A stretch of DNA of 64,000 bases from Salinarimonas sp. (lineage in GTDB: Bacteria > Pseudomonadota > Alphaproteobacteria > Rhizobiales > Beijerinckiaceae): contig NZ_CP157794.1 of the NCBI RefSeq assembly GCF_040111675.1, positions 1,819,501-1,883,500 on the forward strand, in the 5' to 3' direction. The position numbers and the translations under genes were made by a program. A model generated the notes under the pieces. It saw nothing but the letters and a program-made list of their open reading frames with translations. It was not told the DNA's origin and made no database searches. Positions 40,909 to 49,450 of the stretch are shown in pieces; the first letter of the stretch is position 1, and each line of letters begins with the position of its first letter.

Positions 40909-41393
40909 CGCAGAGCGGCTCCGGGTCTGTCGGGATCTGTGAGCTGAATGGTCCAGCTGCGCTGCTGGCCCGTGTCGACTTCGAAGAAGCCGTTGCGGTC
41001 GAATCCGCGGGCGAGGCAGTCCTCGACGCCGCGGATCGTGAACTCGCGCTCGCGGGTGCACATCACCGTGCGCCCGCCCCACTCGCCGCCGCGGTCGTAG
41101 TCGATCGCGTAGACATAGTAGAAGCGCGAGGCGAGCGCGCCTTCGAGCAGGGTCTCGCAGGCGCGCGGATCGAGGTTCCACCAGCCCTCCGTGAGCCAGC
41201 CGTCGTCGTCGCGGTGGCCGATGGCGATGCCGACGCGGGAATTCGTCATGTTGCACAGGCGCAGGTCCGCCTGCGCTGGGCGGGCCTCGAGCGCGAGCGC
41301 TCCGCCGGCGAGCGCGCCCGCGAGCAGCACGCGCGCGAGCGCTCGTGCGGCGGCGCCGCGCCTCTCAGTCGACCAGGATGATGCGGCAGTCAT
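40905..41393 (-). CDS. DUF1036 family secreted protein
   Basis: A 162-residue exported protein with a signal or anchor segment (about residues 17-42). The DUF1036 core has LRLCNMTNSRVGIAIGHRD (about 44-62), WNLDPRACETLLEG and YYVYAIDYDRGGEWGGRTVMC, with several cysteines likely paired in the periplasm. The family is common in alphaproteobacteria, often beside pyk, but its function is unknown. It overlaps the glycerate kinase gene by 29 nt at its start and pyk by 4 nt at its end. Confidence 0.88.
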   Translation of the reverse strand: MTAASSWSTERRGAAARALARVLLAGALAGGALALEARPAQADLRLCNMTNSRVGIAIGHRDDDGWLTEGWWNLDPRACETLLEGALASRFYYVYAIDYDRGGEWGGRTVMCTREREFTIRGVEDCLARGFDRNGFFEVDTGQQRSWTIQLTDPDRPGAALR

Positions 41394-42666
41394 TGACGTT
41401 CGTGCGGGTGGGACCGGGGACGTACAGATCGGAGAGAGCCTCGAAGAAGGCGGTGGAATCGTTGTCGTCGAGCATGCGGCGCGCGTCCAGCCCCGCGGCG
41501 GCGGCGCGCGCCAGGGTGGCGGCGTCGACGAAAGCGCCCGCCGGATCGGTCGACGCGCCGGAGCCGCCGTCGGTTCCGTCCGTGTCGCCGGCGAGCGCCG
41601 CGATCCCCTCCGCCCCGTCGAGCGCGAGGGCGAGGGCGAGGGCGTATTCCTGGTTCGGCCCGCCGCGACCTTCTCCGCGGATCGTGACCGTCAGCTCGCC
41701 GCCCGACAGGAGCGCCACGCGCCGCCCGGCGGCTTTCGCCTCGCGGGCGAGGGCGGCTTGGGCGCGGGCGACCTCGCGCGCCTCGCCCTCGAGATCGGCG
41801 CCGAGCAGGACCGGCTCGTAGCCCGCCGCCGACGCCGCCTCGGCCGCCGCGGCGAGCGCGTCGGCGGGGCGGGCGACGATCGTGAAGGACGAGCCCGAGA
41901 AGCACGGGTCCCCGGGCTTCGGCGTCTCGTTGGCGGGGTCGTCGAGGAGCCGGCGCGCGGCGGGCGGAAGGTCGAGCCCGTATGTCGCGACGATGGCCCG
42001 GGCGTCCGCCGTCGTGGTCGGGTCGGGAACGGTGGGACCGGACGCGATGGCGGCGGGATCGTCGCCCGGCACGTCCGAGATCGCCAGCGCCACGACCTGC
42101 GCGGGGGCGGCCATGGCGGCGAGCCGCCCGCCCTTGATCAGCGAGAGGCGCTTCCTCACGCAATTGATCTCGCCGATCGTCGCCCCGCAGCGCAGGAGCG
42201 CCTTCGTCACCGCCTGCTTGTCGGCGAGGGTGAGCTCGCCCGCCGGCGCGATCCAGTTGGCCGAGCCGCCGCCCGAGATCAGCGCGAGGACGAGATCGTC
42301 GGCGGTCGCGCTCTCGGCGAACGTGAGCGTGCGTCGCGTCGCCGCGACCCCGGCCTCGTCAGGCACCGGATGCCCGGCCTCGACCACCGGAATCGGTCCC
42401 GCGTCCGCGGCGTATCCGTAGCGGCACACGGCGAGGCCCGTGAGCCGATCGGGGCCGAGGCCGCGCTCGGCGTAATGGCGCGCCGCAGCCGCCGCGAGGC
42501 TCGCGCCGGCCTTGCCGGTGGCGAGCACGATCACCCGGCCCGAGGCCGGCGGCTCGGGCAGGTGCGGCGGCAGGCACAGGTCGGGATGCGCCCGCGCCAC
42601 GGCCGCCTCGAAGACGCGCGCGAGCGAGGCTCGGCTGTCTGCGGCGACGGCGGGGGATACGGACAT
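41365..42666 (-). CDS. Glycerate 2-kinase (GckA/MOFRL type)
   Basis: A 433-residue glycerate kinase of the DUF4147/MOFRL family, producing 2-phosphoglycerate. Family signatures are ATGKAGASLAAAAARHY (about 49-65), LISGGGSANW (about 129-138), ALAISDVPGDDP and the MOFRL C-terminal LLSGGELTVTIRGEGRGGPNQ region shown only in part here (LLSGGELTVTIRG). Type 2 glycerate kinases act in the serine cycle, photorespiratory-type and sugar-acid pathways. It opens a unit with DUF1036 and pyk, joining glycerate use to lower glycolysis. Confidence 0.93.
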   Translation of the reverse strand: MSVSPAVAADSRASLARVFEAAVARAHPDLCLPPHLPEPPASGRVIVLATGKAGASLAAAAARHYAERGLGPDRLTGLAVCRYGYAADAGPIPVVEAGHPVPDEAGVAATRRTLTFAESATADDLVLALISGGGSANWIAPAGELTLADKQAVTKALLRCGATIGEINCVRKRLSLIKGGRLAAMAAPAQVVALAISDVPGDDPAAIASGPTVPDPTTTADARAIVATYGLDLPPAARRLLDDPANETPKPGDPCFSGSSFTIVARPADALAAAAEAASAAGYEPVLLGADLEGEAREVARAQAALAREAKAAGRRVALLSGGELTVTIRGEGRGGPNQEYALALALALDGAEGIAALAGDTDGTDGGSGASTDPAGAFVDAATLARAAAAGLDARRMLDDNDSTAFFEALSDLYVPGPTRTNVNDCRIILVD

Positions 42667-42821
42667 CTGGCTCCTCCGGGGGGCGAGGCGGCGAGGGCAC
42701 CCCCACCGCGCATGCGCGCTTCGCGAAGGTTCCGTTTCCCTTCCTATGCCTTTTCAGCGCCGAGGTCATCCGCCATGTTCGGGAGCGACGCCATCCATCC
42801 GCACCTATCCACGAGCGAGCC

Positions 42822-43133
42822 ATGCCCTTTTCCGATCTCGACCCCGCCACCCGCACCGAGCTCGAGGCCGCCGCCTTCCGCCGCCTCGTCGCGCACATGC
42901 GCGCGCGCACCGACGTGCAGAACATCGACCTGATGAACATGGCCGGCTTCTGCCGCAACTGCCTCTCCAACTGGCTCAAGGACGCCGCCGACGAGAAGGG
43001 CGTCGCGCTCTCCAAGGACGAGAGCCGCGAGGCCGTCTACGGCATGCCCTACGACGAATGGAAGGCGAAGCACCAGGCCGAGGCGAGCCCCGAGCAGAAG
43101 GCCGCCTTCGACAAGGCCGGTCCGGGTCACTGA
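42822..43133 (+). CDS. DUF1244 family protein
   Basis: A 103-residue protein of the alphaproteobacterial/gammaproteobacterial DUF1244 family. The conserved centre QNIDLMNMAGFCRNCLSNW (about residues 36-54) has the CxxC pair, followed by YGMPYDEWKAKHQ. It is cytoplasmic by sequence. No function is known, though the CRNC motif could bind metal. It stands alone between the glycerate kinase and the converging oxidoreductase gene. Confidence 0.9.
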   Translation: MPFSDLDPATRTELEAAAFRRLVAHMRARTDVQNIDLMNMAGFCRNCLSNWLKDAADEKGVALSKDESREAVYGMPYDEWKAKHQAEASPEQKAAFDKAGPGH

Positions 43134-43151
43134 GCCGCGAGCGCGCGCCCG

Positions 43152-44162
43152 TCAGCCGACGCGCTCCAGCGCGCCGCTCTCGCGCGAGCGGAAGAGGGCG
43201 TCGATCACCCGCATGTTGGCGATCGCGTCCTCGATCGGCCCGGTGTCCGCGCCGCCGCCTGCGGCGACGCGCGCCACGAAGGCCTCGGCCTGGCGCGCGT
43301 ACTGATCCGTCGCCGGCAGCACGGTCGCCTGCGCCGCCTCGCCGAACAGGTCGGTCCCCGGGTCCTCGACGATGCGCAGGTCCCGGTCCGGCGGCGCGTT
43401 GAACGGCACCTCGACGACGAGCCGCGCCTGCGTGCCCAGGATGGTGACGCGCTGCGTCGGGACGAGCTGCGTCGAGCACACGAAGCTCGCCTGCCGGCCG
43501 CCGGAGAACAGCATCAGGCCCGATGTGAGCCGGTCCACGCCCATCTGCGGGTCCATGTCGAACAGGCCGATCACGCGCTCGGGCTCCGCCTCGAACAGGA
43601 AGCGGGCGGTGTTGATGGCGTAGCAGCCGATGTCGTAGAGCCCGCCGCCGCCGTTCTCGGGGCGGTTGCGGATGTTGGTCGGGTCGTCGTTGTAGAACGA
43701 GAACGCCGTCTGGATCGCCCGCAGCTCGCCGAGCGCCCCGGAGCGCACGCGCTCGCGCGCCTCGATCCATTGCGGGTGGTGGCGCACCATGAAGGCCTCG
43801 ACCACCAATCGGCCGGTGCGCACCTGCGCCTCGCGCAGCCGCTCCGCCTCCGCGGCCGTGAGCGCGATCGGCTTCTCGCAGAGCACGTGCTTGCCGGCCT
43901 CCATGGCGCGGATCGACCAGGACACGTGCAGGTCGTTCGGCAGCGGGTTGTAGACGCCGTCGATCTCCGGATCGGCGAGGAGCGCCTCGTAGGCGCCGTA
44001 GGCTTTCGCGACGCCGTAGCGCTCCGCGTCCGCCCGCGCGCGGCCCTCGTCGCGCGAGGCGATGGCCCCAACCCGCATCCCGGCGCCGGCCTGCAGGGCC
44101 GGCACCACCTTCTCGCCGATCTTCGCGGCGCCGAGCACGCCCCAGACGAAGTCTCGCGTCAT
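43152..44162 (-). CDS. Gfo/Idh/MocA family oxidoreductase
   Basis: A 336-residue NAD(P)-dependent dehydrogenase. An N-terminal Rossmann domain (about residues 1-120) has GAAKIGEKVVPAL and the family motif CEKPIAL near residue 95. The C-terminal alpha/beta substrate domain follows, with DIGCYAINTARFLF (about 180-193). Members act on sugars, inositols or xylose derivatives; the substrate is not resolved. The start fits the family. It converges with DUF1244, 18 nt apart. Confidence 0.9.
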   Translation of the reverse strand: MTRDFVWGVLGAAKIGEKVVPALQAGAGMRVGAIASRDEGRARADAERYGVAKAYGAYEALLADPEIDGVYNPLPNDLHVSWSIRAMEAGKHVLCEKPIALTAAEAERLREAQVRTGRLVVEAFMVRHHPQWIEARERVRSGALGELRAIQTAFSFYNDDPTNIRNRPENGGGGLYDIGCYAINTARFLFEAEPERVIGLFDMDPQMGVDRLTSGLMLFSGGRQASFVCSTQLVPTQRVTILGTQARLVVEVPFNAPPDRDLRIVEDPGTDLFGEAAQATVLPATDQYARQAEAFVARVAAGGGADTGPIEDAIANMRVIDALFRSRESGALERVG

Positions 44163-44256
44163 GTCCGCTCTCCTCCCGTTTCGGTCATGATGCGGCAGGG
44201 CGCGGCGGAGGTCGACCCGGGCCGTGCCCGTCCGGCGAAGCGTGTGACGGGGGCCG

Positions 44257-44454
44257 TCACCCCCGCCGCGCCAGCCAGTCCAGCACCGCCCGCCGGATCA
44301 CCTCCGAGCGCGCCACCCCCTCGTCCTTCGCGATCCCCTCGACCGCCTCCAGCGCCTCCCTGGGCAGCCGCAGGCTGACGAGCGGATCGCGGCCGGTGGC
44401 GGGGCGGCCGCGCCGTCGCTTCGGCGAGGGCTCCTCGGGTTCGGGAGGGGGCAT
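44257..44454 (-). CDS. Ribbon-helix-helix (CopG-like) protein
   Basis: A 65-residue protein. A basic Pro-rich N-terminus is followed by the ribbon-helix-helix fold: PLVSLRLPREALEAVEGIAK (about 25-44) and VARSEVIRRAVLDWLARRG. Such proteins are antitoxins or DNA-binding repressors; no toxin gene is next to it. It lies 13 nt downstream of the MoxR ATPase gene, probably cotranscribed. Confidence 0.75.
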   Translation of the reverse strand: MPPPEPEEPSPKRRRGRPATGRDPLVSLRLPREALEAVEGIAKDEGVARSEVIRRAVLDWLARRG

Positions 44455-44467
44455 CGACAGGCCCCGC

Positions 44468-45310
44468 TCACCCGCCCCGCCGCGTCATGAACGCGATCTT
44501 CTCGAACAGCGCCACGTCCTGCTCGTTCTTCAAGAGCGCCCCGTGCAGCGGCGGGATCAGCTTGCGCGCGCTCGATTCGCGCAGCACCTCCGGCGCGACG
44601 TCCTCGTTGAGGAGGAGCTTCAGCCAGTCGAGCAGCTCGGAGGTGGAGGGCTTCTTCTTCAGGCCCGGCGCCTCGCGCACGGCGAAGAAGACCTCGAGGG
44701 CCTCCTTGACGAGGCGGCTCTTGATGCCGGGATAGTGCACCTCGACGATGGCGGCCATCGTGTCGGGATCGGGGAACTTGATGTAGTGGAAGAAGCAGCG
44801 GCGCAGGAAGGCGTCGGGCAGCTCCTTCTCGTTGTTGGAGGTGATCACCACGATCGGCCGGCGCGCCGCCTTCACGGTCTCGCCGGTCTCGTAGACGTGG
44901 AACTCCATCCGGTCGAGCTCCTGCAGGAGGTCGTTGGGGAACTCGATGTCCGCCTTGTCGACCTCGTCGATCAGCAGGACCGGGCGCTCGTCGGCGACGA
45001 AGGCGTCCCAGAGCTTGCCGCGGCGGATGTAGTTGGCGATGTCGGAGACGCGCGGGTCGCCGAGCTGCGAATCGCGCAGGCGCGAGACGGCGTCGTACTC
45101 GTAGAGGCCCTGCTGCGCCTTGGTGGTGGACTTGATCGACCAGGTGAGGAGCGGCGCGCCGACGCTTTTCGCGATCTCCTCGGCGAGCACCGTCTTGCCG
45201 GTGCCGGGCTCGCCCTTGACGAGGAGCGGGCGCTCCAGCGTGATCGCGGCGTTGACCGCCACCGCGAGGTCCTCCGTCGCCACGTAATCCTTCGTCCCGG
45301 CAAAGCGCAT
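44468..45310 (-). CDS. MoxR-type AAA+ ATPase
   Basis: A 280-residue AAA+ ATPase. Walker A GEPGTGKT is at about residues 36-43, Walker B VLLIDEVDKAD at about 108, and sensor-1 VVITSNNEKELPDAFLRRC follows. MoxR-family ATPases act as chaperones for von Willebrand factor A partners (CoxE/MoxR-VWA systems). No VWA gene is adjacent; downstream is a ribbon-helix-helix gene. ATG 45310 is chosen, since the upstream frame is Arg-rich shadow. Specific role unknown. Confidence 0.9.
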   Translation of the reverse strand: MRFAGTKDYVATEDLAVAVNAAITLERPLLVKGEPGTGKTVLAEEIAKSVGAPLLTWSIKSTTKAQQGLYEYDAVSRLRDSQLGDPRVSDIANYIRRGKLWDAFVADERPVLLIDEVDKADIEFPNDLLQELDRMEFHVYETGETVKAARRPIVVITSNNEKELPDAFLRRCFFHYIKFPDPDTMAAIVEVHYPGIKSRLVKEALEVFFAVREAPGLKKKPSTSELLDWLKLLLNEDVAPEVLRESSARKLIPPLHGALLKNEQDVALFEKIAFMTRRGG

Positions 45311-45768
45311 CGCGTTCCGTCCTCTCGCCTCGGGGCCGACCTGCGGCACGCGTCGCTTGTCCCATGCCGCGCGACGGCGCGCAACACGCCGCGTCGCCGC
45401 GCGCGGGCGCAGTCTAGCGGAGGAGGGCGCCGCCACTTTCGCGGCGCCTGGGAAGAATAGCCTCGCCCACCGTCGGTTTCGCACAAGCGTCGTCGTGGCG
45501 CACCCCGGATGAGCGGCATGCGTCCCATGACAATTCCGCAGCCCCGTGCACGTATGTCGTGCGGGCCGATGGGAGAGACGTGCGCCGCCGCGCGGCTCTA
45601 GCCTCGTGGCGGCCATCTATACATTTGACACACCTCGCGAGCAGGGCAATAACTTTCACGACGGGCCGGGCCGAAAGGGGCAATTTGCGCGCGCCTTCGG
45701 CCACGCGTCGCAAAACGCGCATTCCGCAGCGAGAACGAAAGCCCGCGGCAACGGGCGGAGGACCAGAG
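45311..45768. other. Divergent intergenic region between moxR-like and peptide-ABC genes
   Basis: 458 nt without a convincing gene; the ORFs present are frame extensions of neighbours. It contains the AT-rich promoter at 45625-45653 for the ABC operon. The moxR-like promoter must lie in the 45311-45500 part but I see no clear box. Confidence 0.6.
45625..45653 (+). promoter_or_regulatory. Probable sigma70-type promoter of the peptide ABC operon
   Basis: Consensus TTGACA (45625-45630) and AATAAC (45648-45653) are 17 nt apart. This leaves a leader of about 110 nt before ATG 45769. Confidence 0.55.
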
Positions 45769-47475
45769 ATGACGACCAAGAAGCACGACGGCTCGCGGCT
45801 CGACCGCGACGAGACGACGACGCTGGAGGCGGTTCACCCGCAGCTGCCGCAAATGGCCGAGGACGTGTTCGAGGGCAAGGTCTCGCGCCGCGCCTTCCTG
45901 CGCACCGCGACCCTTCTCGGCCTCTCCGCCGGCGCGGCCTACGCCATGGCCGGCAAGCTGACGGGCGAGCCCTTCGCGCCCGCCGCGCGCGCCCAGGACG
46001 GGACGCCGGTCAAGGGCGGCGTGCTGCGCGTGTCGATGAACATCAAGGAGATCTCGGATCCCGCGACCGTCGACTGGTCGGAGAAGGGCAACGAGCTGCG
46101 CCACGTGATCGAGCCGCTCGTGCGCATCACCTCCGACAACGTGGCGGTGCCCCATCTCGCCGAGAGCTGGACGGCCTCCGAGGACCTGCGCACCTGGACG
46201 TTCAAGCTGCGCCAGGGCGTGAAGTGGTCGAACGGCGACGATTTCGGCGCCGACGACGTCGTGGCGAACTTCAAGCGCTGGATGGACCCTGCCGTCGGCT
46301 CCTCGAACTACGGCCGCTTCTCGGCGCTGCGCACGTCCAACGACGACGGCTCGCCGATGCTCGAGAACGGCGTCGTCAAGATCGACGACCATACCGTCGA
46401 GTTCAACCTGCGCGTCCCGTTCCTGGCGCTGCCCGAGTCGATGGGCGACTACCCGGCGCTGATCGCGCACCGCTCCTTCCAGGGCGGCAACTGGGTCGAG
46501 GACCCGATCGGCACCGGCCCGTTCGAGCTCGTCGAGCTCACGGTGGGCTCGCGCGCCCGCTATCGCCGCAAGGAGAGCGGCTGGTGGGGCGGCGAGGTCC
46601 ATCTCGACGGGATCGACTACATCGATCACGGCGACGATCCGGCCGCCCCGCTCGCCGCGCTCGCCTCCGGCCAGGTGGACATCCTCTACCGCCTCAACGT
46701 CGAGCAGGTGCCCGCCGCCCGCGCCATCCCCAGCCTCGTGCTCTACCAGGCCGACACGGCGCAGACCGGCGTCGCCCGCATGAAGGTGACCGAGGCGCCG
46801 TTCGACGACGTCCGCGTGCGCCAGGCGATCCAGTCCTGCATCGATCACGAGCGCCTGCTCGCGATCGCCTATCAGGGCCTCGGCGTCGCCGGCGAGGATC
46901 ACCACGTCGCGCCGGTCCACCCGGAATACGCCGCGCTGCCGAAGCCGACGCAGGATTACGACCGCGCCCGCGCGCTCCTCGCCGAGGCCGGCTACGCGGA
47001 CGGTCTCGAGATCCAGATCGATTGCGTGGCGCAGCCGACCTGGGAGCCCAATACCTGCCAGGCGCTGGTGGAGATGCTGCGCCCGGCCGGGATCGACCTC
47101 GCGGTCAACATCATGCCCGGCGGCACCTACTGGGACCGCTGGATGACGACGCCGTTCGGCTTCACCTCCTGGACCCATCGTCCGCTCGGCACCCAGGTTC
47201 TTTCGCTCGCCTATCGCTCGGGTGTGCCGTGGAACGAGTCGTCCTATTCGAACCCGGATTTCGACGCGCTCCTCGACAAGGCCGAGGCGACGCTCGACGT
47301 CACCGAGCGGCAGACGATCATGGAGGAGCTCGAGCTGATGCTGCAGGGCGACGCCGTGATCATCCAGCCCTACTGGCGCTCCATCGCCACGGCCTCGAAC
47401 CAGAAGGTGCAGGGCTACGCCCATCATCCCGCCGAGGAGCATCACTTCGAGCAGGTCTGGCTCGCCCAGAGCTGA
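45769..47475 (+). CDS. Peptide-type ABC transporter substrate-binding protein (Tat-exported)
   Basis: A 568-residue binding protein of the SBP_bac_5 (DppA/OppA) family. It has a cytosolic N-terminal tail and a twin-arginine signal at SRRAFLRTATLLGLSAGAA (about residues 42-60), so it is exported folded. The family core has VPHLAESWTASEDLRTWTF (about 127-145), VKWSNGDDFGADDVV and IGTGPFEL. Substrates of this family include peptides, opines and nickel chelates. The ATG is at 45769. It heads an operon with two permeases and a fused ATPase. Confidence 0.93.
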   Translation: MTTKKHDGSRLDRDETTTLEAVHPQLPQMAEDVFEGKVSRRAFLRTATLLGLSAGAAYAMAGKLTGEPFAPAARAQDGTPVKGGVLRVSMNIKEISDPATVDWSEKGNELRHVIEPLVRITSDNVAVPHLAESWTASEDLRTWTFKLRQGVKWSNGDDFGADDVVANFKRWMDPAVGSSNYGRFSALRTSNDDGSPMLENGVVKIDDHTVEFNLRVPFLALPESMGDYPALIAHRSFQGGNWVEDPIGTGPFELVELTVGSRARYRRKESGWWGGEVHLDGIDYIDHGDDPAAPLAALASGQVDILYRLNVEQVPAARAIPSLVLYQADTAQTGVARMKVTEAPFDDVRVRQAIQSCIDHERLLAIAYQGLGVAGEDHHVAPVHPEYAALPKPTQDYDRARALLAEAGYADGLEIQIDCVAQPTWEPNTCQALVEMLRPAGIDLAVNIMPGGTYWDRWMTTPFGFTSWTHRPLGTQVLSLAYRSGVPWNESSYSNPDFDALLDKAEATLDVTERQTIMEELELMLQGDAVIIQPYWRSIATASNQKVQGYAHHPAEEHHFEQVWLAQS

Positions 47476-47549
47476 TCCGCGGCCACGGCCGGTCTTCCCT
47501 TCGGCTCCGCCCGCCCCGCGCGGGCGGAGCCTCGACGGACGCGTGAGCG

Positions 47550-48482
47550 ATGCTGATCTTCCTGGCCAAGCGGCTCGCCTTCATGGCCCTGACCATGCTG
47601 GCGGTCTCGATCCTCCTCTTCCTCCTGCTGGAGGTGAACGGCGACGCGGTCGCCGTGAAGGTCCTCGGGCCCTACACGACCGAGGAGCAGCGCGCGCTCT
47701 GGCTCGTCGCGAACGGCTACGATAGGCCGTTGTTCGTGCGCTATTTCGAATGGCTCGGGAACATCGCCACCGGCGATTTCGGCCAGTCGATCCGCTTCCG
47801 CGTGCCCGTCTCGGAGGTGCTCTGGCCGCGCCTCGTCAACACCGCCATTCTCGGCGGCGTCACCTTCGCGGTGATGATCCCGCTCGCGCTGGTGCTCGGC
47901 GTGCTCGCCGGGATGCGCGAAGGCTCCGTCCTCGATCGCTCGATCTCGGTGGGCTCCATCGTCACCACGTCGATCCCCGAATTCGCGAGCGCGGTGCTGC
48001 TCACCTTCGTCCTGGTCTTCTGGCTCGCCTGGCTGCCGGGCACGAGCTCGATGAACGACGGCTTCGCCTGGCGCGAGCTCGTCCTGCCGGTGACCGTCCT
48101 CGTGCTCTACGGCTTCGGCTACATCGCGCGCATGACCCGCGCCTCGATGGCCGAGGTGATGCAGACGCCCTACATCCGCACCGCCGTGCTCAAGGGCCTG
48201 CCTTACCGCCAGGTGATCCTGCGCCACGCCTTGCGCAACGCCCTGATCGCGCCGTTCACGGTCATCATGCTGCAGATCAACTGGCTGCTCTCGGGCGTGA
48301 TCGTGGTGGAATTCTTCTTCGCCTACAAGGGCTTCGGCGCGCTTCTCCTGGAGGCGTCGCTGAACCAGGACATCTACCTGATCCAGGCCTGCGCCATGGT
48401 CGCTGTCTTCGTCGCGGTGGCGACGCAGACGATCGCGGACATCGGCTACACCTATCTCAACCCACGCATCCGGTTCGCGTGA
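47550..48482 (+). CDS. Peptide-type ABC transporter permease (DppB/OppB-like)
   Basis: A 310-residue inner-membrane permease with about six transmembrane segments (first at about residues 10-30, MALTMLAVSILLFLLLEVNG). The coupling loop is in the segment TPYIRTAVLKGLPYRQVIL (about 205-223). An ORF frame with a 13-nt gap to the second permease and 74 nt from the binding protein marks it as part of the operon. Substrate unknown. Confidence 0.92.
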   Translation: MLIFLAKRLAFMALTMLAVSILLFLLLEVNGDAVAVKVLGPYTTEEQRALWLVANGYDRPLFVRYFEWLGNIATGDFGQSIRFRVPVSEVLWPRLVNTAILGGVTFAVMIPLALVLGVLAGMREGSVLDRSISVGSIVTTSIPEFASAVLLTFVLVFWLAWLPGTSSMNDGFAWRELVLPVTVLVLYGFGYIARMTRASMAEVMQTPYIRTAVLKGLPYRQVILRHALRNALIAPFTVIMLQINWLLSGVIVVEFFFAYKGFGALLLEASLNQDIYLIQACAMVAVFVAVATQTIADIGYTYLNPRIRFA

Positions 48483-48495
48483 GGGAGGGGGAGCG

Positions 48496-49446
48496 ATGAG
48501 CGACACCACCGCCGTTGGGCCCGAGCGCGCCTCCGAGCTTTCGCCGCCGACCCTCGCCGACCCGAAGCCGCCGCGCCCCGTGCGCGACCGGTTGCTGGGG
48601 CCGCTCCGTCCGCTCGTCGGCGGCCTCGCGCTCCTGCGCGAGAGCGTGGTCGCGATGATCGGCTCGGGCATCGTCCTGTTCTGGGTGGTGGTCGCGGTGC
48701 TCGCGCCGCTGATCGCGCCCTTCGACCCGAACGCGCAGTTCGTCCCCTTCGCGCCGCCCGGCGCTCCGCATCCGGACGGCGGGACCTTCCTGCTCGGCGC
48801 CGATCACCTCGGCCGCGACATCCTCAGCCGGGTGATCTGGGGCTCGCGCACGGTGCTGTTCTACGCTCCCGTGGCGACGGGCTGCGCCTTCGCGGTGGGG
48901 ATCGTGATGGGGCTTCTCGCCGGCTATCACCGCGGCTGGGTGGACGACGTGCTCTCGCGCGTCTCCGACATCATCCTCTCCTTCCCGATCCTCGTCCTCT
49001 ACGTCGTCATCATCTCGACCTTCGGGGCGTCGGGCATCAACATCGTGCTCGCCGTCACCTTCGCGAGCGCCCCGGGGATCATGCGCATCGTGCGCGGCCT
49101 CGTGCTCGACCTGCGCAACCGCGACTACGTCGCCGCCGCGCAGACGCGGGGCGAGAGCGCGCTGTGGATCATGTTCGTCGAGATCCTGCCGAACGCGCGC
49201 GGCCCGCTCATCGTCGACGCCTGCCTGCGGCTCGGCTACACCATCATCACGATCGGCGTGCTCGGCTTCCTCGGGCTCGGCCTGCCGCCGCCGGATCCGG
49301 ATTGGGGCGGCATGGTCAACCAGACCCGCTCCATGGCGACCTTCGCGCCGCACATGACGATCTTCCCCGTGATCGCGATCTCCTCGCTCGTCCTCGGCTT
49401 CAACCTGCTCGCCGACGGCATCCGCGAGATCTCGCTGAAGGATTGA
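48496..49446 (+). CDS. Peptide-type ABC transporter permease (DppC/OppC-like)
   Basis: A 316-residue permease with a long cytosolic N-terminus (about residues 1-45), then six transmembrane segments. The characteristic FLLGADHLGRDILSRVIWGS lies at about 97-115, and the coupling loop includes RNRDYVAAAQTRGESALWI. It lies 13 nt after the first permease and 4 nt before the ATPase gene, so translation may be coupled. Confidence 0.93.
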   Translation: MSDTTAVGPERASELSPPTLADPKPPRPVRDRLLGPLRPLVGGLALLRESVVAMIGSGIVLFWVVVAVLAPLIAPFDPNAQFVPFAPPGAPHPDGGTFLLGADHLGRDILSRVIWGSRTVLFYAPVATGCAFAVGIVMGLLAGYHRGWVDDVLSRVSDIILSFPILVLYVVIISTFGASGINIVLAVTFASAPGIMRIVRGLVLDLRNRDYVAAAQTRGESALWIMFVEILPNARGPLIVDACLRLGYTIITIGVLGFLGLGLPPPDPDWGGMVNQTRSMATFAPHMTIFPVIAISSLVLGFNLLADGIREISLKD

Positions 49447-49450
49447 GGCG

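Noticed and set aside
45559..45768. Extended N-terminus of the first peptide-binding protein
   Set aside because: The upstream extension is Arg-rich, crosses the promoter and precedes a cleaner start just before the Tat signal.
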